Part shown: positions 10,552 to 18,924 of the stretch, piece after piece | How positions within the stretch are numbered: the stretch's first letter is position 1 | Layout: each line of letters begins with the position of its first letter | From: Oceanicola sp. D3 | GTDB lineage: Bacteria; Pseudomonadota; Alphaproteobacteria; Rhodobacterales; Rhodobacteraceae | Direction of reading: 5' to 3' | Assembly: GCF_006351965.1 (NCBI RefSeq) | Contig: NZ_CP040932.1 | Coordinates: forward strand, 2,666,001 to 2,730,000 | DNA: 64,000 nt | The notes under the pieces: model-generated | The model's database searches: none | The model's input: only the letters and a program-made list of their open reading frames with translations | What the model was told of the DNA's origin: nothing | Program-made: the position numbers and the translations under genes

Positions 10552-11577
10552 GTGAGCGACGCAGCCTACCCCCCTTTCGCTGCGCAAACCGGCACAGCAC
10601 AGACGGGCAGCGCCGATCTCGCGCCCACGCCCCCGGGGCTGGGCGCCCGCTTCACCGCCCGGCTCATCCGGCTGCGTCACAGCCGGGGACGCCTGCTCTA
10701 CGTCGTGCTTCTGGCCTTCCTCACCGGGCTCGTGATGAACGGACCACTCGATGTGGCCTTCTCCGTCATATGGTTTCTGAGCGAGGGGTTCTCCGCGCCC
10801 ATTGCGGGGCTGCAACCCGGCATCATCTGCCTGAGCTTCACCGCCGTCGTTTCGCTGATCTATGCCGTGCTCTGGGCGGTGACGATGCTGCTGCTTTTGC
10901 CGCTTCGCATGCTGACGGAATGGACGGCAACGCTGGTCTTCATCGGCGCCGTCCTTCACCGCTACGCCCCTCAGGTGCCCGAAGCCCTGCCAAGCTGGCC
11001 CCTTGTCCTCGCCACCACGAGCTGGGTATTGAATGTCGTGCTAATCAAATCCGGCCTCGCCCACCGCCCCCTGCCTTGGCTGACCCGGCACCACCGCACG
11101 CGGTTCACCCTGCCGATGCCCCCGCTGGAGGCTTACTATCGGCTGCGCGCCCGCCCCGGCCAGCCGCATTGGGACAAGGGCTGGGCCGAAGTGACCGAGG
11201 CCGTGCCGGGGGATGACAGCACCCTGCAAATCGAGGTGCGCCGCCGCGCCGGGGCGCAACGCATGTTCATCCGCTACCGCAACGAACACCCCGGCCAGAG
11301 CGTCCACATCACAGCCGCCCTCAGCCTCGAGGGCCTCGATGGCGCAGCGGTAGACGGCGAAACCCTGCGCCTCTCGCCCCATGGCAGCGGTGGCACCCTC
11401 GTAGAGGTGCAAACCCACGCCCCCCACACCATCTCCAGCCTCGCCTCCGGCCCGATGGAAGACCAGATCTCCGACTACTGGGCCCACGCCGCCGCGCAAA
11501 TCTCTGGCCGCCCAGACGGCACCTTCACTCGCGCCCTCCTTCGCCCGGCAAAAGCCACCGCTGCCCAAGCGGGATAA
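10552..11577 (+). CDS. Membrane protein, partner of the preceding gene
   Basis: A 341-residue protein starting at GTG 4 bp after the previous stop codon, implying one transcript. It has about four membrane helices (residues 45-160: LLYVVLLAFLTGLVM, IICLSFTAVVSLIYAVLWAV and others) and a soluble C-terminal domain (about 185-325) with LQIEVRRRAGAQRMFIRYR and a run of beta strands. The layout, helices first then one alpha/beta domain of similar size, mirrors the upstream protein, suggesting a diverged pair forming one membrane complex. I do not recognise the family. Confidence 0.65.
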   Translation: MSDAAYPPFAAQTGTAQTGSADLAPTPPGLGARFTARLIRLRHSRGRLLYVVLLAFLTGLVMNGPLDVAFSVIWFLSEGFSAPIAGLQPGIICLSFTAVVSLIYAVLWAVTMLLLLPLRMLTEWTATLVFIGAVLHRYAPQVPEALPSWPLVLATTSWVLNVVLIKSGLAHRPLPWLTRHHRTRFTLPMPPLEAYYRLRARPGQPHWDKGWAEVTEAVPGDDSTLQIEVRRRAGAQRMFIRYRNEHPGQSVHITAALSLEGLDGAAVDGETLRLSPHGSGGTLVEVQTHAPHTISSLASGPMEDQISDYWAHAAAQISGRPDGTFTRALLRPAKATAAQAG

Positions 11578-11690
11578 AACGCAAAAAATCTTGCGATTCA
11601 CGGCATTTGCTGCAGCGCCGCGCTTGAACCGACGGTCGAACTTGTCTAAAATTGCAGGCGTTGATGGGGCACAACGCAGGACAGTGAACA

Positions 11691-11810
11691 GTGATCTACG
11701 GTATCGGAACGATTGCCCTACTGTCACTTCTTGGCTTGGTCTTCTCTTTCGGCGTGACTGACGGCACCGATGATGACGACGGGCGGTCTTCCGACTTCGA
11801 CAGTTTCTGA
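11691..11810 (+). CDS. 39-residue single-helix peptide with acidic tail
   Basis: A small frame starting at GTG 11691: residues 1-23 form one hydrophobic helix (IGTIALLSLLGLVFSFGV) and residues 24-39 are acidic and polar (DGTDDDDGRSSDFDSF). AGGA lies 10 bases upstream. It ends 6 bp before the glycosyltransferase-sulfotransferase gene on the same strand. The pattern of an N-terminal helix followed directly by an Asp run resembles the opening of some large roseobacter calcium-binding surface proteins, so it could be a stand-alone small membrane protein or a remnant of such a gene. Coding status is inferred from composition only. Confidence 0.45.
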   Translation: MIYGIGTIALLSLLGLVFSFGVTDGTDDDDGRSSDFDSF

Positions 11811-11816
11811 TCTTCG

Positions 11817-14087
11817 ATGACCAGCACAACCGGGCCCACTACCCGGCCAAGCGCCCTCTCTTCGCATATCCGCAAGACCCTGCTGGCCGAGGCCACGCCG
11901 CTCACCGTCATCCTGCCGTTCTACGACGAAACCGCCTACTTGGGCACCGCCCTGCGCTCGATCCGGGCACAAGGGATCGACGGGCTGCAGGTGATCGTCG
12001 TCAACGACAACCCCGAGCGCTTCGCGCAGGCAGAGGTGGAGGCGCTTGCGGCAGAGGCCATGCAGGGCGTCGAGGTGATCGGGCATGCAACCAACCGTGG
12101 CCTCTCGGCAGCCCGCAACACCGGCATGGCAGCGGCGCGGGGCGACTATATCGCCTTTCTGGATTCCGATGATTACTACGTAACCGATGGCCTCTCCGCC
12201 CAGCTCGCCGCGGCCCGGCGCAGCGGTGCCGACATCACCCACGCGCCCTGCTATCTCTCCCACCCGGGCAGCCCTCAGCTGACCGTGCTGCATCGTGATG
12301 CCGCCCTGCACATGGCCGAACGGGTCACAGACGGGCTGCGCGATGCCGAGGAGGCGCAGTTTATCGTCTCGTCCTGGTCCTCGCTCTACGCCCGGCGCTT
12401 TCTCGAAGATCACACGCTGACCTTCGACGAGGAGCAGCCCCGGTTTGAAGACCGCCTCTTCGTGCTCCAGACCACCACCCGCGCCCGCAAGATCGCCTAC
12501 ACCGGCACCCCTGCCCGCGTCTGGCGGCGGCGCGCCGGGTCAATCTCTGTTGCGCCCACCACCCCCGAAACACTCCGCCTTCAGGTGCAACTGCTGGAAA
12601 AATGCATGGCGCTGATCCGCGCCGAGGTCGCCGCCGAGCGCCTGCCGCCCCGCTTTGAAAAGCGCGAGCTCTTCAACTGCGTCTCCCGGCTGATCTGGGA
12701 CATGGAGATCCTGCCCCTGCTGGCCGACCCGCCCGATGCCGAAACCGCCGCCCTCGGCCCGCGCGTGCAAGTGCTGCTGGGAGAGGACAGCTTTGCCAAC
12801 GCCTTCTTCGATGATCCGATGGTGCAGAAAACCTCGCGCATCGGCATGGCCACCCGGCGCGGGCGGATCACCCGGCTCGATTTCTTCGAACTGCACCGGA
12901 TGCTGCGCGAGGGCCGCTTTGCCGAGGCCGCTGACCTGCTGGAGGCCCGCGCGCCCCGCCCCGCCGCGCCGGTCGCCGCCTGCCCGGCGCTGCCCGGGCG
13001 GTTGGTGCTGCACCTCGGGCTGCACAAAACCGGCACCACCTTCCTGCAGCACGCGCTCCTCAGTCGCCGCACAGCGCTGGAAAAGGCTCGCGTGTTCCTG
13101 CCCGAAACCGGGCTGGCCGAGCCCGATGCCGCCCGCCCGCGCCCCGGCGGCTTTCCCGGCCACCAAGGGCTTCTGGCGGCGCACCGGCAGGGCGATGATG
13201 CGCTCTGGCGTGCCTTCTACCGCGAGGTCATCGCCGCCCGGCCCGAAACCACGGTGATCTCCTGCGAGAACATGCTGATGCCCACCGATCCGAGCCGTGC
13301 CAAGGCGATCCCGGCGCTGATGGCCCGGCTGGCAGGCTTTGGCCGTGTGGAACTCGTGGCCTTCGGGCGCAGGGCGGATGCCTATGCCGAAGCGCTCTAT
13401 AAAGAGTGGGTCACCGATGGCGGGCGCGGCGGTGCGCGCACGGCGCAGGAGTTTCTCGTCGACCACGGCGCAGGCCTCACCGACTGGCCCGCCCTCTTCG
13501 CCCCTTGGGAGGCCGCAGCGGGCAGCCGGGTGAAACTTGCCGACTTCGACGCGCTGAAAGCTGAGGGGCGGCTCTGGGAGGGCTTCTGCGCGCTGGCCGG
13601 TCTGCCGGGCACCATCCCGGCCCCCTCCGGCCTGCCCCGCTATCCCTCGCCTGACCGTGAAAGCACAGAGCTGATCCGTCTGGTCAACCTGCTGACCCCG
13701 GGCCGCAACACCCGGCGCGAAATAATCCGCGGCTACTTCGCCCTCAACCCCGCGCCACGCGACCGCGCAAGCCTGTTGCCCCCCAACGCCCGCGCCGCGC
13801 TCCTCGAAGATTTCCGCCACACAAGCGCGAGCTGGGCCGCCGAGCGCGGCTATGAGCCTGACCTTGCCCGCCTCCAATCCGACCTTGCGGCAGAGCCATG
13901 GTCCGCCCTTCCCCCGATCGACCCGGCCCGGCTGGCCGACCTTGTGCAAGCGGGCAGCGCCAGCCCGGCCCTGATGACAGACGGTAAGGCAACCGCCCCA
14001 AGCCCCCCCCGCCCCGCCCGGCACGAGCCCCGCCTCGTCATTCGCCTGCGCCCCTGGGCCCGCCGCCTGCTCTCCCGCTGGCTTTGA
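11817..14087 (+). CDS. Glycosyltransferase family 2 - sulfotransferase fusion
   Basis: A 756-residue protein joining two enzyme domains. Residues about 27-240 are a GT-A family 2 glycosyltransferase: TVILPFYDETAYLGTALRSI, the VVNDN segment, NRGLSAARNTG and the DSDDYY metal motif at 116-121. After a helical linker, residues about 393-700 look like a sulfotransferase: the 5'-phosphosulfate loop LHLGLHKTGTTFLQHAL is near 400-415. This suggests an enzyme that adds a sugar and sulfates it, or two steps of making a sulfated surface glycan. No membrane helices, so probably cytoplasmic. No PAPS synthesis genes are in the window. Confidence 0.8.
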   Translation: MTSTTGPTTRPSALSSHIRKTLLAEATPLTVILPFYDETAYLGTALRSIRAQGIDGLQVIVVNDNPERFAQAEVEALAAEAMQGVEVIGHATNRGLSAARNTGMAAARGDYIAFLDSDDYYVTDGLSAQLAAARRSGADITHAPCYLSHPGSPQLTVLHRDAALHMAERVTDGLRDAEEAQFIVSSWSSLYARRFLEDHTLTFDEEQPRFEDRLFVLQTTTRARKIAYTGTPARVWRRRAGSISVAPTTPETLRLQVQLLEKCMALIRAEVAAERLPPRFEKRELFNCVSRLIWDMEILPLLADPPDAETAALGPRVQVLLGEDSFANAFFDDPMVQKTSRIGMATRRGRITRLDFFELHRMLREGRFAEAADLLEARAPRPAAPVAACPALPGRLVLHLGLHKTGTTFLQHALLSRRTALEKARVFLPETGLAEPDAARPRPGGFPGHQGLLAAHRQGDDALWRAFYREVIAARPETTVISCENMLMPTDPSRAKAIPALMARLAGFGRVELVAFGRRADAYAEALYKEWVTDGGRGGARTAQEFLVDHGAGLTDWPALFAPWEAAAGSRVKLADFDALKAEGRLWEGFCALAGLPGTIPAPSGLPRYPSPDRESTELIRLVNLLTPGRNTRREIIRGYFALNPAPRDRASLLPPNARAALLEDFRHTSASWAAERGYEPDLARLQSDLAAEPWSALPPIDPARLADLVQAGSASPALMTDGKATAPSPPRPARHEPRLVIRLRPWARRLLSRWL

Positions 14088-14134
14088 ACGCTGCGGCGAC
14101 CGGCGAAACATCTTCGACGACCAATAGGGGCAGC

Positions 14135-17100
14135 TCAAAGCTGGCGGGCCGCGAAGCTCTTGAGGGCGTGGGCAAGCTCATCCCAAGCCGTCCCGGCCAT
14201 CGAGCGAAACGTATACAGCCGAAAGCCATCGGCAGTGCGCAAGAGTGCGAGCGGCATGTGGTTCAGCAGGCTGCGGGCCGTCGCACCTTCGGCCATCGCG
14301 GCAAGATCCAGCGGAACCAAACGGGCCAGCACCTCCGCCGCCGCCTCGCCCGTCAGCTCAAACCCGGCCCAGGCATCGCTCTGATCCACCAGCGCCGCCT
14401 GCGCGACCCGCTCCGCCGCGGCCCCGATCAGCATGGCCTGCCCCGCCCCCCACCAGCACAGCCGCGCTGCGCCCTTCGCCGTGCTCTCGCCCGGTGCCGG
14501 AAACGTCATGCCCGCAATCTTCACCCGCGCCCCGCCGAGCGGCAAAACCGCCTGCATCGGCTCCGGCGGCAACGCCGAAAGCCGCAGCCCGCCCGCTTCA
14601 AGCGCCTCGCGCTCCAATGCAGGCATCGCTTGCAGGCTGGGTAAGGCCCATTGCCCCTCCGGCTCCACCGCCCCGCGCATCCGCTCGCCTTCGGGGTCAA
14701 AAAACACCGGCTCGCACACCTCGACCACCGCCCGCATGTCACGCATATGATCGACGCACTGCAGCCGCTCGCCATGCCGCGCCCGCCCGTTGCGCAAAAA
14801 GCCCAGCGCCAAGCCGCTTTCCAGCGTGGGCGACCAGCAGGCCGAGGTTGTGTAGCCCTGCGCGTTCTGCCGCACGGCCTCCGCCCCCTCCTTAAAGAGG
14901 AAAGCCCCTGCCGAAAGCGCCTTCACCGCGCCCACCGGCTTCAGCCCCACCAACTGCTCGCGCTCCGGGCCGTTCACCAGCCCGGGCCGCGCGCTCATGA
15001 CCTTGCCGATGCACTCCTTCGCCAGGCTCACCATGCCGCCAAGGCCCACGTCGCCCGCCGTCACCCGCCCGTGAATCTCGGCATGGGTCACAAAGCCCTT
15101 TTCGATCCGCAGAATGTTCAGCGCCTCCATCCCATAGGCCCCGCCGCCCTCGGCCTCGGCGGCTTCCACCAGCGCGCCCCAAAGCGCCGCGCCAAACCGC
15201 GCTGGCACCGCAATCTCCCAGCCCGCCTCGCCCGAAAAGCTGATCCGAAAGAGCCGCCCGGCCACGCCCGCCACATCCACCGCCGCGCAGCCCATGAACG
15301 GCAGCTCCGGCACCTCTTTCACCACCGCGCCCAGCACCGCCCGCGCGCGCGGCCCGGCCACGGCAAACTGCGCCCAGTGCTCGGTGACAGAGATCATCTG
15401 CACATCCAGCTCGGGGGCCAGCACCTGCGCGGCAAAATCCGTGTGCCGCATCACCTGCCCCGCCGCGCCGGTGGTTGTGGTCACGAGGTAATGCTCGGCC
15501 CCCAGCCGCGCCACGGTGCCATCGTCCATCACATGGCCATCCTCGCGCAGTATCAGCCCGTAGCGCACCCGGCCCTCGCGCAGCCCCGACATCTTGCCAG
15601 TGTAGAGCAAGTCCAGCAGCGCCGCCGCGCCGGGGCCCTGCACATCCACCTTGCCGAGCGTCGACACATCGCACACGCCCACCGCGCGGCGCACCATGCC
15701 CACCTCCCGGTCGCAGGCTTGGCGCCAAGTGGTTTCACTCGCGCGCGGAAAGTAGCTGGCCCGATACCACAGCCCCGCCTCCACCATCGGCGCCCCCGCG
15801 GCCTCGGCGGCGGCATGGCTGGTGGTGCGGCGCACCGGGGCAAAGCCCTGCCCGCGCGCGCCCGCCCCCATCGCGCCAATGCTCACCGGCGCAGCAGGCG
15901 GACGATGGGTAGTGAGCCCGGTCTGCGCCAGCGTCCGCCCGGTCGCCTCCGCCAGCACCGCCATCGCCACTTCGCCCGAAACCCGCCCCTGATCGGGCGC
16001 CATCCCCTGCGTGGTATAGCGCTTGGTATGCTCGGCTCGCGCATAGCCCTCCCGCGCGGCAAGGCGAATGTCCTTCACCGTCACATCATTGGCCATGTCC
16101 AAAAAGGCGCGGCCCTTGATCTCCACAAAATGCGGCGCGTCCTCCCTCGGCCCATCCTCCGCCTCCGGCAACGCGCCCCCGTCACTCAGATCCAGCGCCT
16201 CCTGCGCCGCCGCCATGCCCGAGGCCAAGGCAGCATGCGTGCCCGCCAACCCCGCCGCGGCTCCGGCCACCACCATGCCCGGCACCGCGCCCGGCGGGGC
16301 GAGAAACATGCCTTCCCGCCACAGCGGCTTGGCCCCCAAATGGGTCGCCAGCTGAATCTGCGGGGTCCAGCCCCCACAAACCGCCAGCACATCAGCACCG
16401 ATCTTCTCCCGCCTGCCCGCCACTTGCACCGTGACCGAGGTCAGCCCCATGCGCCCGGTCGTGCCCGCCACCTGCGCACCGCTGAAATACGGCGCATCCA
16501 CAGGGGCCTCGCCGCCCTCGCCCGCCTCGATCACCGCCACCGGCGGCAGGCCCGCGCTTGCAAGGTCTCGGGCCGTGCGCGCCACCGCCGCGCCGCTGCC
16601 ATAGACGGCCACGCGCGGCCCGGCCACAACGCCCCAGCGCTCCAAATAGGCCCGCACCCCGCTGCCCGACATCACGCCGGGCCGGTCGTTGCCCGGAAAG
16701 GCAATCATCCGCTCCACCGCACCGCTCGCCAGCACGCTCGCGCCCGCCACGATCCGCCAGAAGCAACTCGCAGGCACCCCCTCGCCCGGTTCGGCCAGAT
16801 GCTCGCCCACCCGCTCCACAGCGGCGAAAGTGCCTTGGTCATACACCCCGGTCACGGCGGTGCGCGCCATCACCCGCACGTTTTCCATCACCTCAAGCTC
16901 AGCCACCACACCTGCCGCCCAAACATGGCCCGGCTGGCCCCCCACCTCCTCGCGCTCACCCAGCAAGCGCCCGCCAAAATGGCTCTGCTCGTCACAAAGG
17001 ATCACCCGCTTGCCCGCCCGCCCCGCGGTGAGCGCCGCCATCAGCCCCGCCGGGCCGCCACCGATCACCAGCAGATCGCAATAGGCAAAGGCCTTCTCAT

Positions 17101-17578
17101 GCGGCGTCTCATCATGCGCCCTCTCAAGCGCCCCGATCCCCGCCGCGCGGCGGATCAGCGGCTCATAGAGCTTGAGCCAAGCCTTCGGTGGCCACATGAA
17201 GGTCTTGTAGTAAAACCCGGCCCCGAGCCATGGGTGCAGCAGGTCATTCGCCCCCAGCAGGTCAAACCCGAGCGAGGGCCAGCGGTTCTGGCTGGTGGCA
17301 CAGAGCCCGGGGTAAAGCTCTGCCATGGTGGCGCGACTGTTCGGCACCGGCCCCCAATGGCCCTTCACCGTCACCAGCCCGTTCGGCTCCTCCGGCCCGG
17401 CAGTGTAAAGCCCGCGTGGCCGGTGATATTTGAAAGACCGGGCCACCACCCGCACATCATTGGCCAAAAGCGCCGAGGCCAGCGTATCGCCCGGGTGCCC
17501 GTGCAGCATCTCCCCGTCAAAGGAAAACGGCAGCGTCCGCCCCCGGTCCAGCGCATGCCCCCGGCCCTGAAGTCTCAT
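14135..17578 (-). CDS. soxA: Sarcosine oxidase alpha subunit fused to gamma subunit (SoxA-SoxG)
   Basis: A single 1147-residue frame. Residues 1-90 are the SoxA N-terminal domain, followed by an NAD(H)/FAD Rossmann domain with VIGGGPAGLMAALTAG near 171-186, and a folate-binding aminomethyltransferase-like domain in the second half (QFAVAGPRARAVL, GEAGWEIAVPARF). SoxA normally ends soon after a motif like CEPVFFDPEGERMRG (near 950-970). Here the frame continues for about 178 residues that read as a complete SoxG: ALVDQSDAWAGFELTG, PLDLAAMAEGATARSLL and RTADGFRLYTFRSMAGTAW. SoxA and SoxG are separate genes in characterised clusters. ATG 17578 is chosen because the SoxA family starts MRLxGxGxxxDR. 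The enzyme oxidises sarcosine to glycine, making hydrogen peroxide and 5,10-methylene-tetrahydrofolate. Confidence 0.9.
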   Translation of the reverse strand: MRLQGRGHALDRGRTLPFSFDGEMLHGHPGDTLASALLANDVRVVARSFKYHRPRGLYTAGPEEPNGLVTVKGHWGPVPNSRATMAELYPGLCATSQNRWPSLGFDLLGANDLLHPWLGAGFYYKTFMWPPKAWLKLYEPLIRRAAGIGALERAHDETPHEKAFAYCDLLVIGGGPAGLMAALTAGRAGKRVILCDEQSHFGGRLLGEREEVGGQPGHVWAAGVVAELEVMENVRVMARTAVTGVYDQGTFAAVERVGEHLAEPGEGVPASCFWRIVAGASVLASGAVERMIAFPGNDRPGVMSGSGVRAYLERWGVVAGPRVAVYGSGAAVARTARDLASAGLPPVAVIEAGEGGEAPVDAPYFSGAQVAGTTGRMGLTSVTVQVAGRREKIGADVLAVCGGWTPQIQLATHLGAKPLWREGMFLAPPGAVPGMVVAGAAAGLAGTHAALASGMAAAQEALDLSDGGALPEAEDGPREDAPHFVEIKGRAFLDMANDVTVKDIRLAAREGYARAEHTKRYTTQGMAPDQGRVSGEVAMAVLAEATGRTLAQTGLTTHRPPAAPVSIGAMGAGARGQGFAPVRRTTSHAAAEAAGAPMVEAGLWYRASYFPRASETTWRQACDREVGMVRRAVGVCDVSTLGKVDVQGPGAAALLDLLYTGKMSGLREGRVRYGLILREDGHVMDDGTVARLGAEHYLVTTTTGAAGQVMRHTDFAAQVLAPELDVQMISVTEHWAQFAVAGPRARAVLGAVVKEVPELPFMGCAAVDVAGVAGRLFRISFSGEAGWEIAVPARFGAALWGALVEAAEAEGGGAYGMEALNILRIEKGFVTHAEIHGRVTAGDVGLGGMVSLAKECIGKVMSARPGLVNGPEREQLVGLKPVGAVKALSAGAFLFKEGAEAVRQNAQGYTTSACWSPTLESGLALGFLRNGRARHGERLQCVDHMRDMRAVVEVCEPVFFDPEGERMRGAVEPEGQWALPSLQAMPALEREALEAGGLRLSALPPEPMQAVLPLGGARVKIAGMTFPAPGESTAKGAARLCWWGAGQAMLIGAAAERVAQAALVDQSDAWAGFELTGEAAAEVLARLVPLDLAAMAEGATARSLLNHMPLALLRTADGFRLYTFRSMAGTAWDELAHALKSFAARQL

Positions 17579-17636
17579 GGCGCAGCCACCGCTGCGGCTG
17601 GCTGTAGGGTGAGTGAATCCCACCCGCCCCGGGCCC

Positions 17637-17900
17637 TCACCGCGCCACCTGCCGCGCCAAGCTCACGGCCAGCACCTCATGGCTCGCCGTGTCCCGCTCC
17701 ACCACCAACCAACTCGCGCACCCCGCCCCGTGATACCAAAGCTCCCGGCTCGGCCCGCAGATGTTCGCCCGGTTGTGCAGGTAGTCATCCCATGCCTCCG
17801 CCCCCGCCTCCGGATCGGGCCGGTCAAGCAGCTCCGCACCGCCCACCGGGGTAAATTCCCGGCTGTCGCGCGCACCGCAAAGAGGGCAGGCGATCCTCAT
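17637..17900 (-). CDS. soxD: Sarcosine oxidase delta subunit (SoxD)
   Basis: An 87-residue zinc-binding subunit of heterotetrameric sarcosine oxidase. It opens MRIACPLCGARDSREF, giving the CxxC pair, then YLHNRANICGPSRELWYH and a later Cys in GAGCASWL. The start at 17900 overlaps the stop of the upstream secreted-protein gene as ATGA, so translation is probably coupled. soxA follows after about 58 bp. In known clusters soxD directly follows soxB; here two secreted-protein genes separate them. Confidence 0.92.
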   Translation of the reverse strand: MRIACPLCGARDSREFTPVGGAELLDRPDPEAGAEAWDDYLHNRANICGPSRELWYHGAGCASWLVVERDTASHEVLAVSLARQVAR

Positions 17901-18409
17901 CCCTCGCAGTCCGCTTCCGCCGCGCCATCCAGCCGGAAGGTCGTCACCACGTAGCCCGATGTCTCGCCGCGATCGGCCAGCACCGCGCCGCCGCTGCACG
18001 TCGTACTATTGCCATGCAGCCCCAGCCCGAAACTGCGGATCAGCAAACGGCTGTCGCTTTCTTCGACGATCTGGATGAACCCCAGATCACACAGGTCAAA
18101 ACAGGTCTCCGCCGCCGGGTCCGCGCCCTCCACATCAGGCCCGGCCGCCTCGCAGCGCATGTCGGAATAATACCGCTGGCCCAAGGTTTCCGACGCAAGG
18201 CTTTCCATTTCGGGCGTGAGTTCTGCCCAAAGCTGAACGCCGCGCGTCCCCCCTTCGATGGGGTGGAAATGCAGCACCAAGCCCTGCACGCCCTGCGTCG
18301 GATTGGCCGCCATATGCGCATCCGAATAGAATCGCTGATAGCAATCCGGCCCCGCGATCGCAGGCCCGGCGGCCAGCATCGCAATCACGCCCGCCCGGAT
18401 CATTGGCAC
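17897..18409 (-). CDS. Secreted protein paralog 2 inside the sarcosine oxidase operon
   Basis: A 170-residue protein with a signal peptide (MPMIRAGVIAMLAAGPAIAG) and no recognised domain. The mature part has eight Cys and motifs shared with the gene just upstream: CYQRFYSDAHMAANP, LVLHFHPIEGG, then LCDLGFIQIVEESDSRLLIR and TTCSGGAVLADRGETSGYVV. The two are clearly paralogs at low identity. It overlaps the upstream paralog by 10 bp and soxD by 4 bp (ATGA), so it belongs to the sox transcript. Disulfide-bonded periplasmic or extracellular location is likely. Function unknown. Confidence 0.75.
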   Translation of the reverse strand: MPMIRAGVIAMLAAGPAIAGPDCYQRFYSDAHMAANPTQGVQGLVLHFHPIEGGTRGVQLWAELTPEMESLASETLGQRYYSDMRCEAAGPDVEGADPAAETCFDLCDLGFIQIVEESDSRLLIRSFGLGLHGNSTTCSGGAVLADRGETSGYVVTTFRLDGAAEADCEG

Positions 18410-18924
18410 ACCCCCGGCGGTGCGCTCTCCAACAGATAATCGGTCAGCACATAGCGGCTCCCGTCCCCGGGCGTCACATCCGCCACCAAGGTCGAGCCAC
18501 AGCCCGTCCCGTCACTCACCGCCACACCCTCAGTGCGGATCGTGAGCGCGCCCGGCTCCAGTGACACCACCTGAAAGAAGCCCCCGTCGCACTCGCCCTG
18601 ACAGGTCATCACCCCGTCTTCCATCCAACCCGGCCAGCCCGAGCGCGCCTCATGCGGGCTACAGAACAACACGTTCGAATAGGTCTTCCCAGCCGTCCCG
18701 TGGACCCGGGTATAGGCGTTGTCCGCCATTGTGGCGCGGATCTCTGCCACATTGCCGCCGTGCTCCCATGGGCGAAAGGTGATCCGCAGTTTCTCCACGG
18801 TCTGCTCCGGCTGGCTCGCGAGATGTTCGGCACTGTAATCCCGCGCCCAGCACTCGCCCTCAAACTCCTGCGCCGTGGCGACCCCCGCCGCCAGCACCGC
18901 GCTAATGCAGATTATGCTGCGCAC
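18400..18924 (-). CDS. Secreted protein paralog 1 inside the sarcosine oxidase operon
   Basis: About 174 residues with a signal peptide (RSIICISAVLAAGVATAQ) and no recognised domain. Conserved points with its neighbour are CWARDYSAEHLASQP, LRITFRPWEHGG, ECDGGFFQVV and GCGSTLVADVTPGDGSRYVL. GTG 18924 is preferred because AGGAGG lies 6 bases upstream; the in-frame ATG at 18939 would place that ribosome site inside the gene. Its start overlaps the end of soxB by 23 bp, so it is translated from the soxB message. Likely periplasmic with disulfides. No known sarcosine oxidase accessory protein of this type is familiar to me. Confidence 0.72.
   Translation of the reverse strand: MRSIICISAVLAAGVATAQEFEGECWARDYSAEHLASQPEQTVEKLRITFRPWEHGGNVAEIRATMADNAYTRVHGTAGKTYSNVLFCSPHEARSGWPGWMEDGVMTCQGECDGGFFQVVSLEPGALTIRTEGVAVSDGTGCGSTLVADVTPGDGSRYVLTDYLLESAPPGVCQ

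Noticed and set aside
14651-17854. A 1067-codon plus-strand open frame opposite soxA
   Set aside because: Produces a His/Arg/Pro-rich product with no features; high GC keeps antisense frames open, and soxA and soxD are clear on the other strand.
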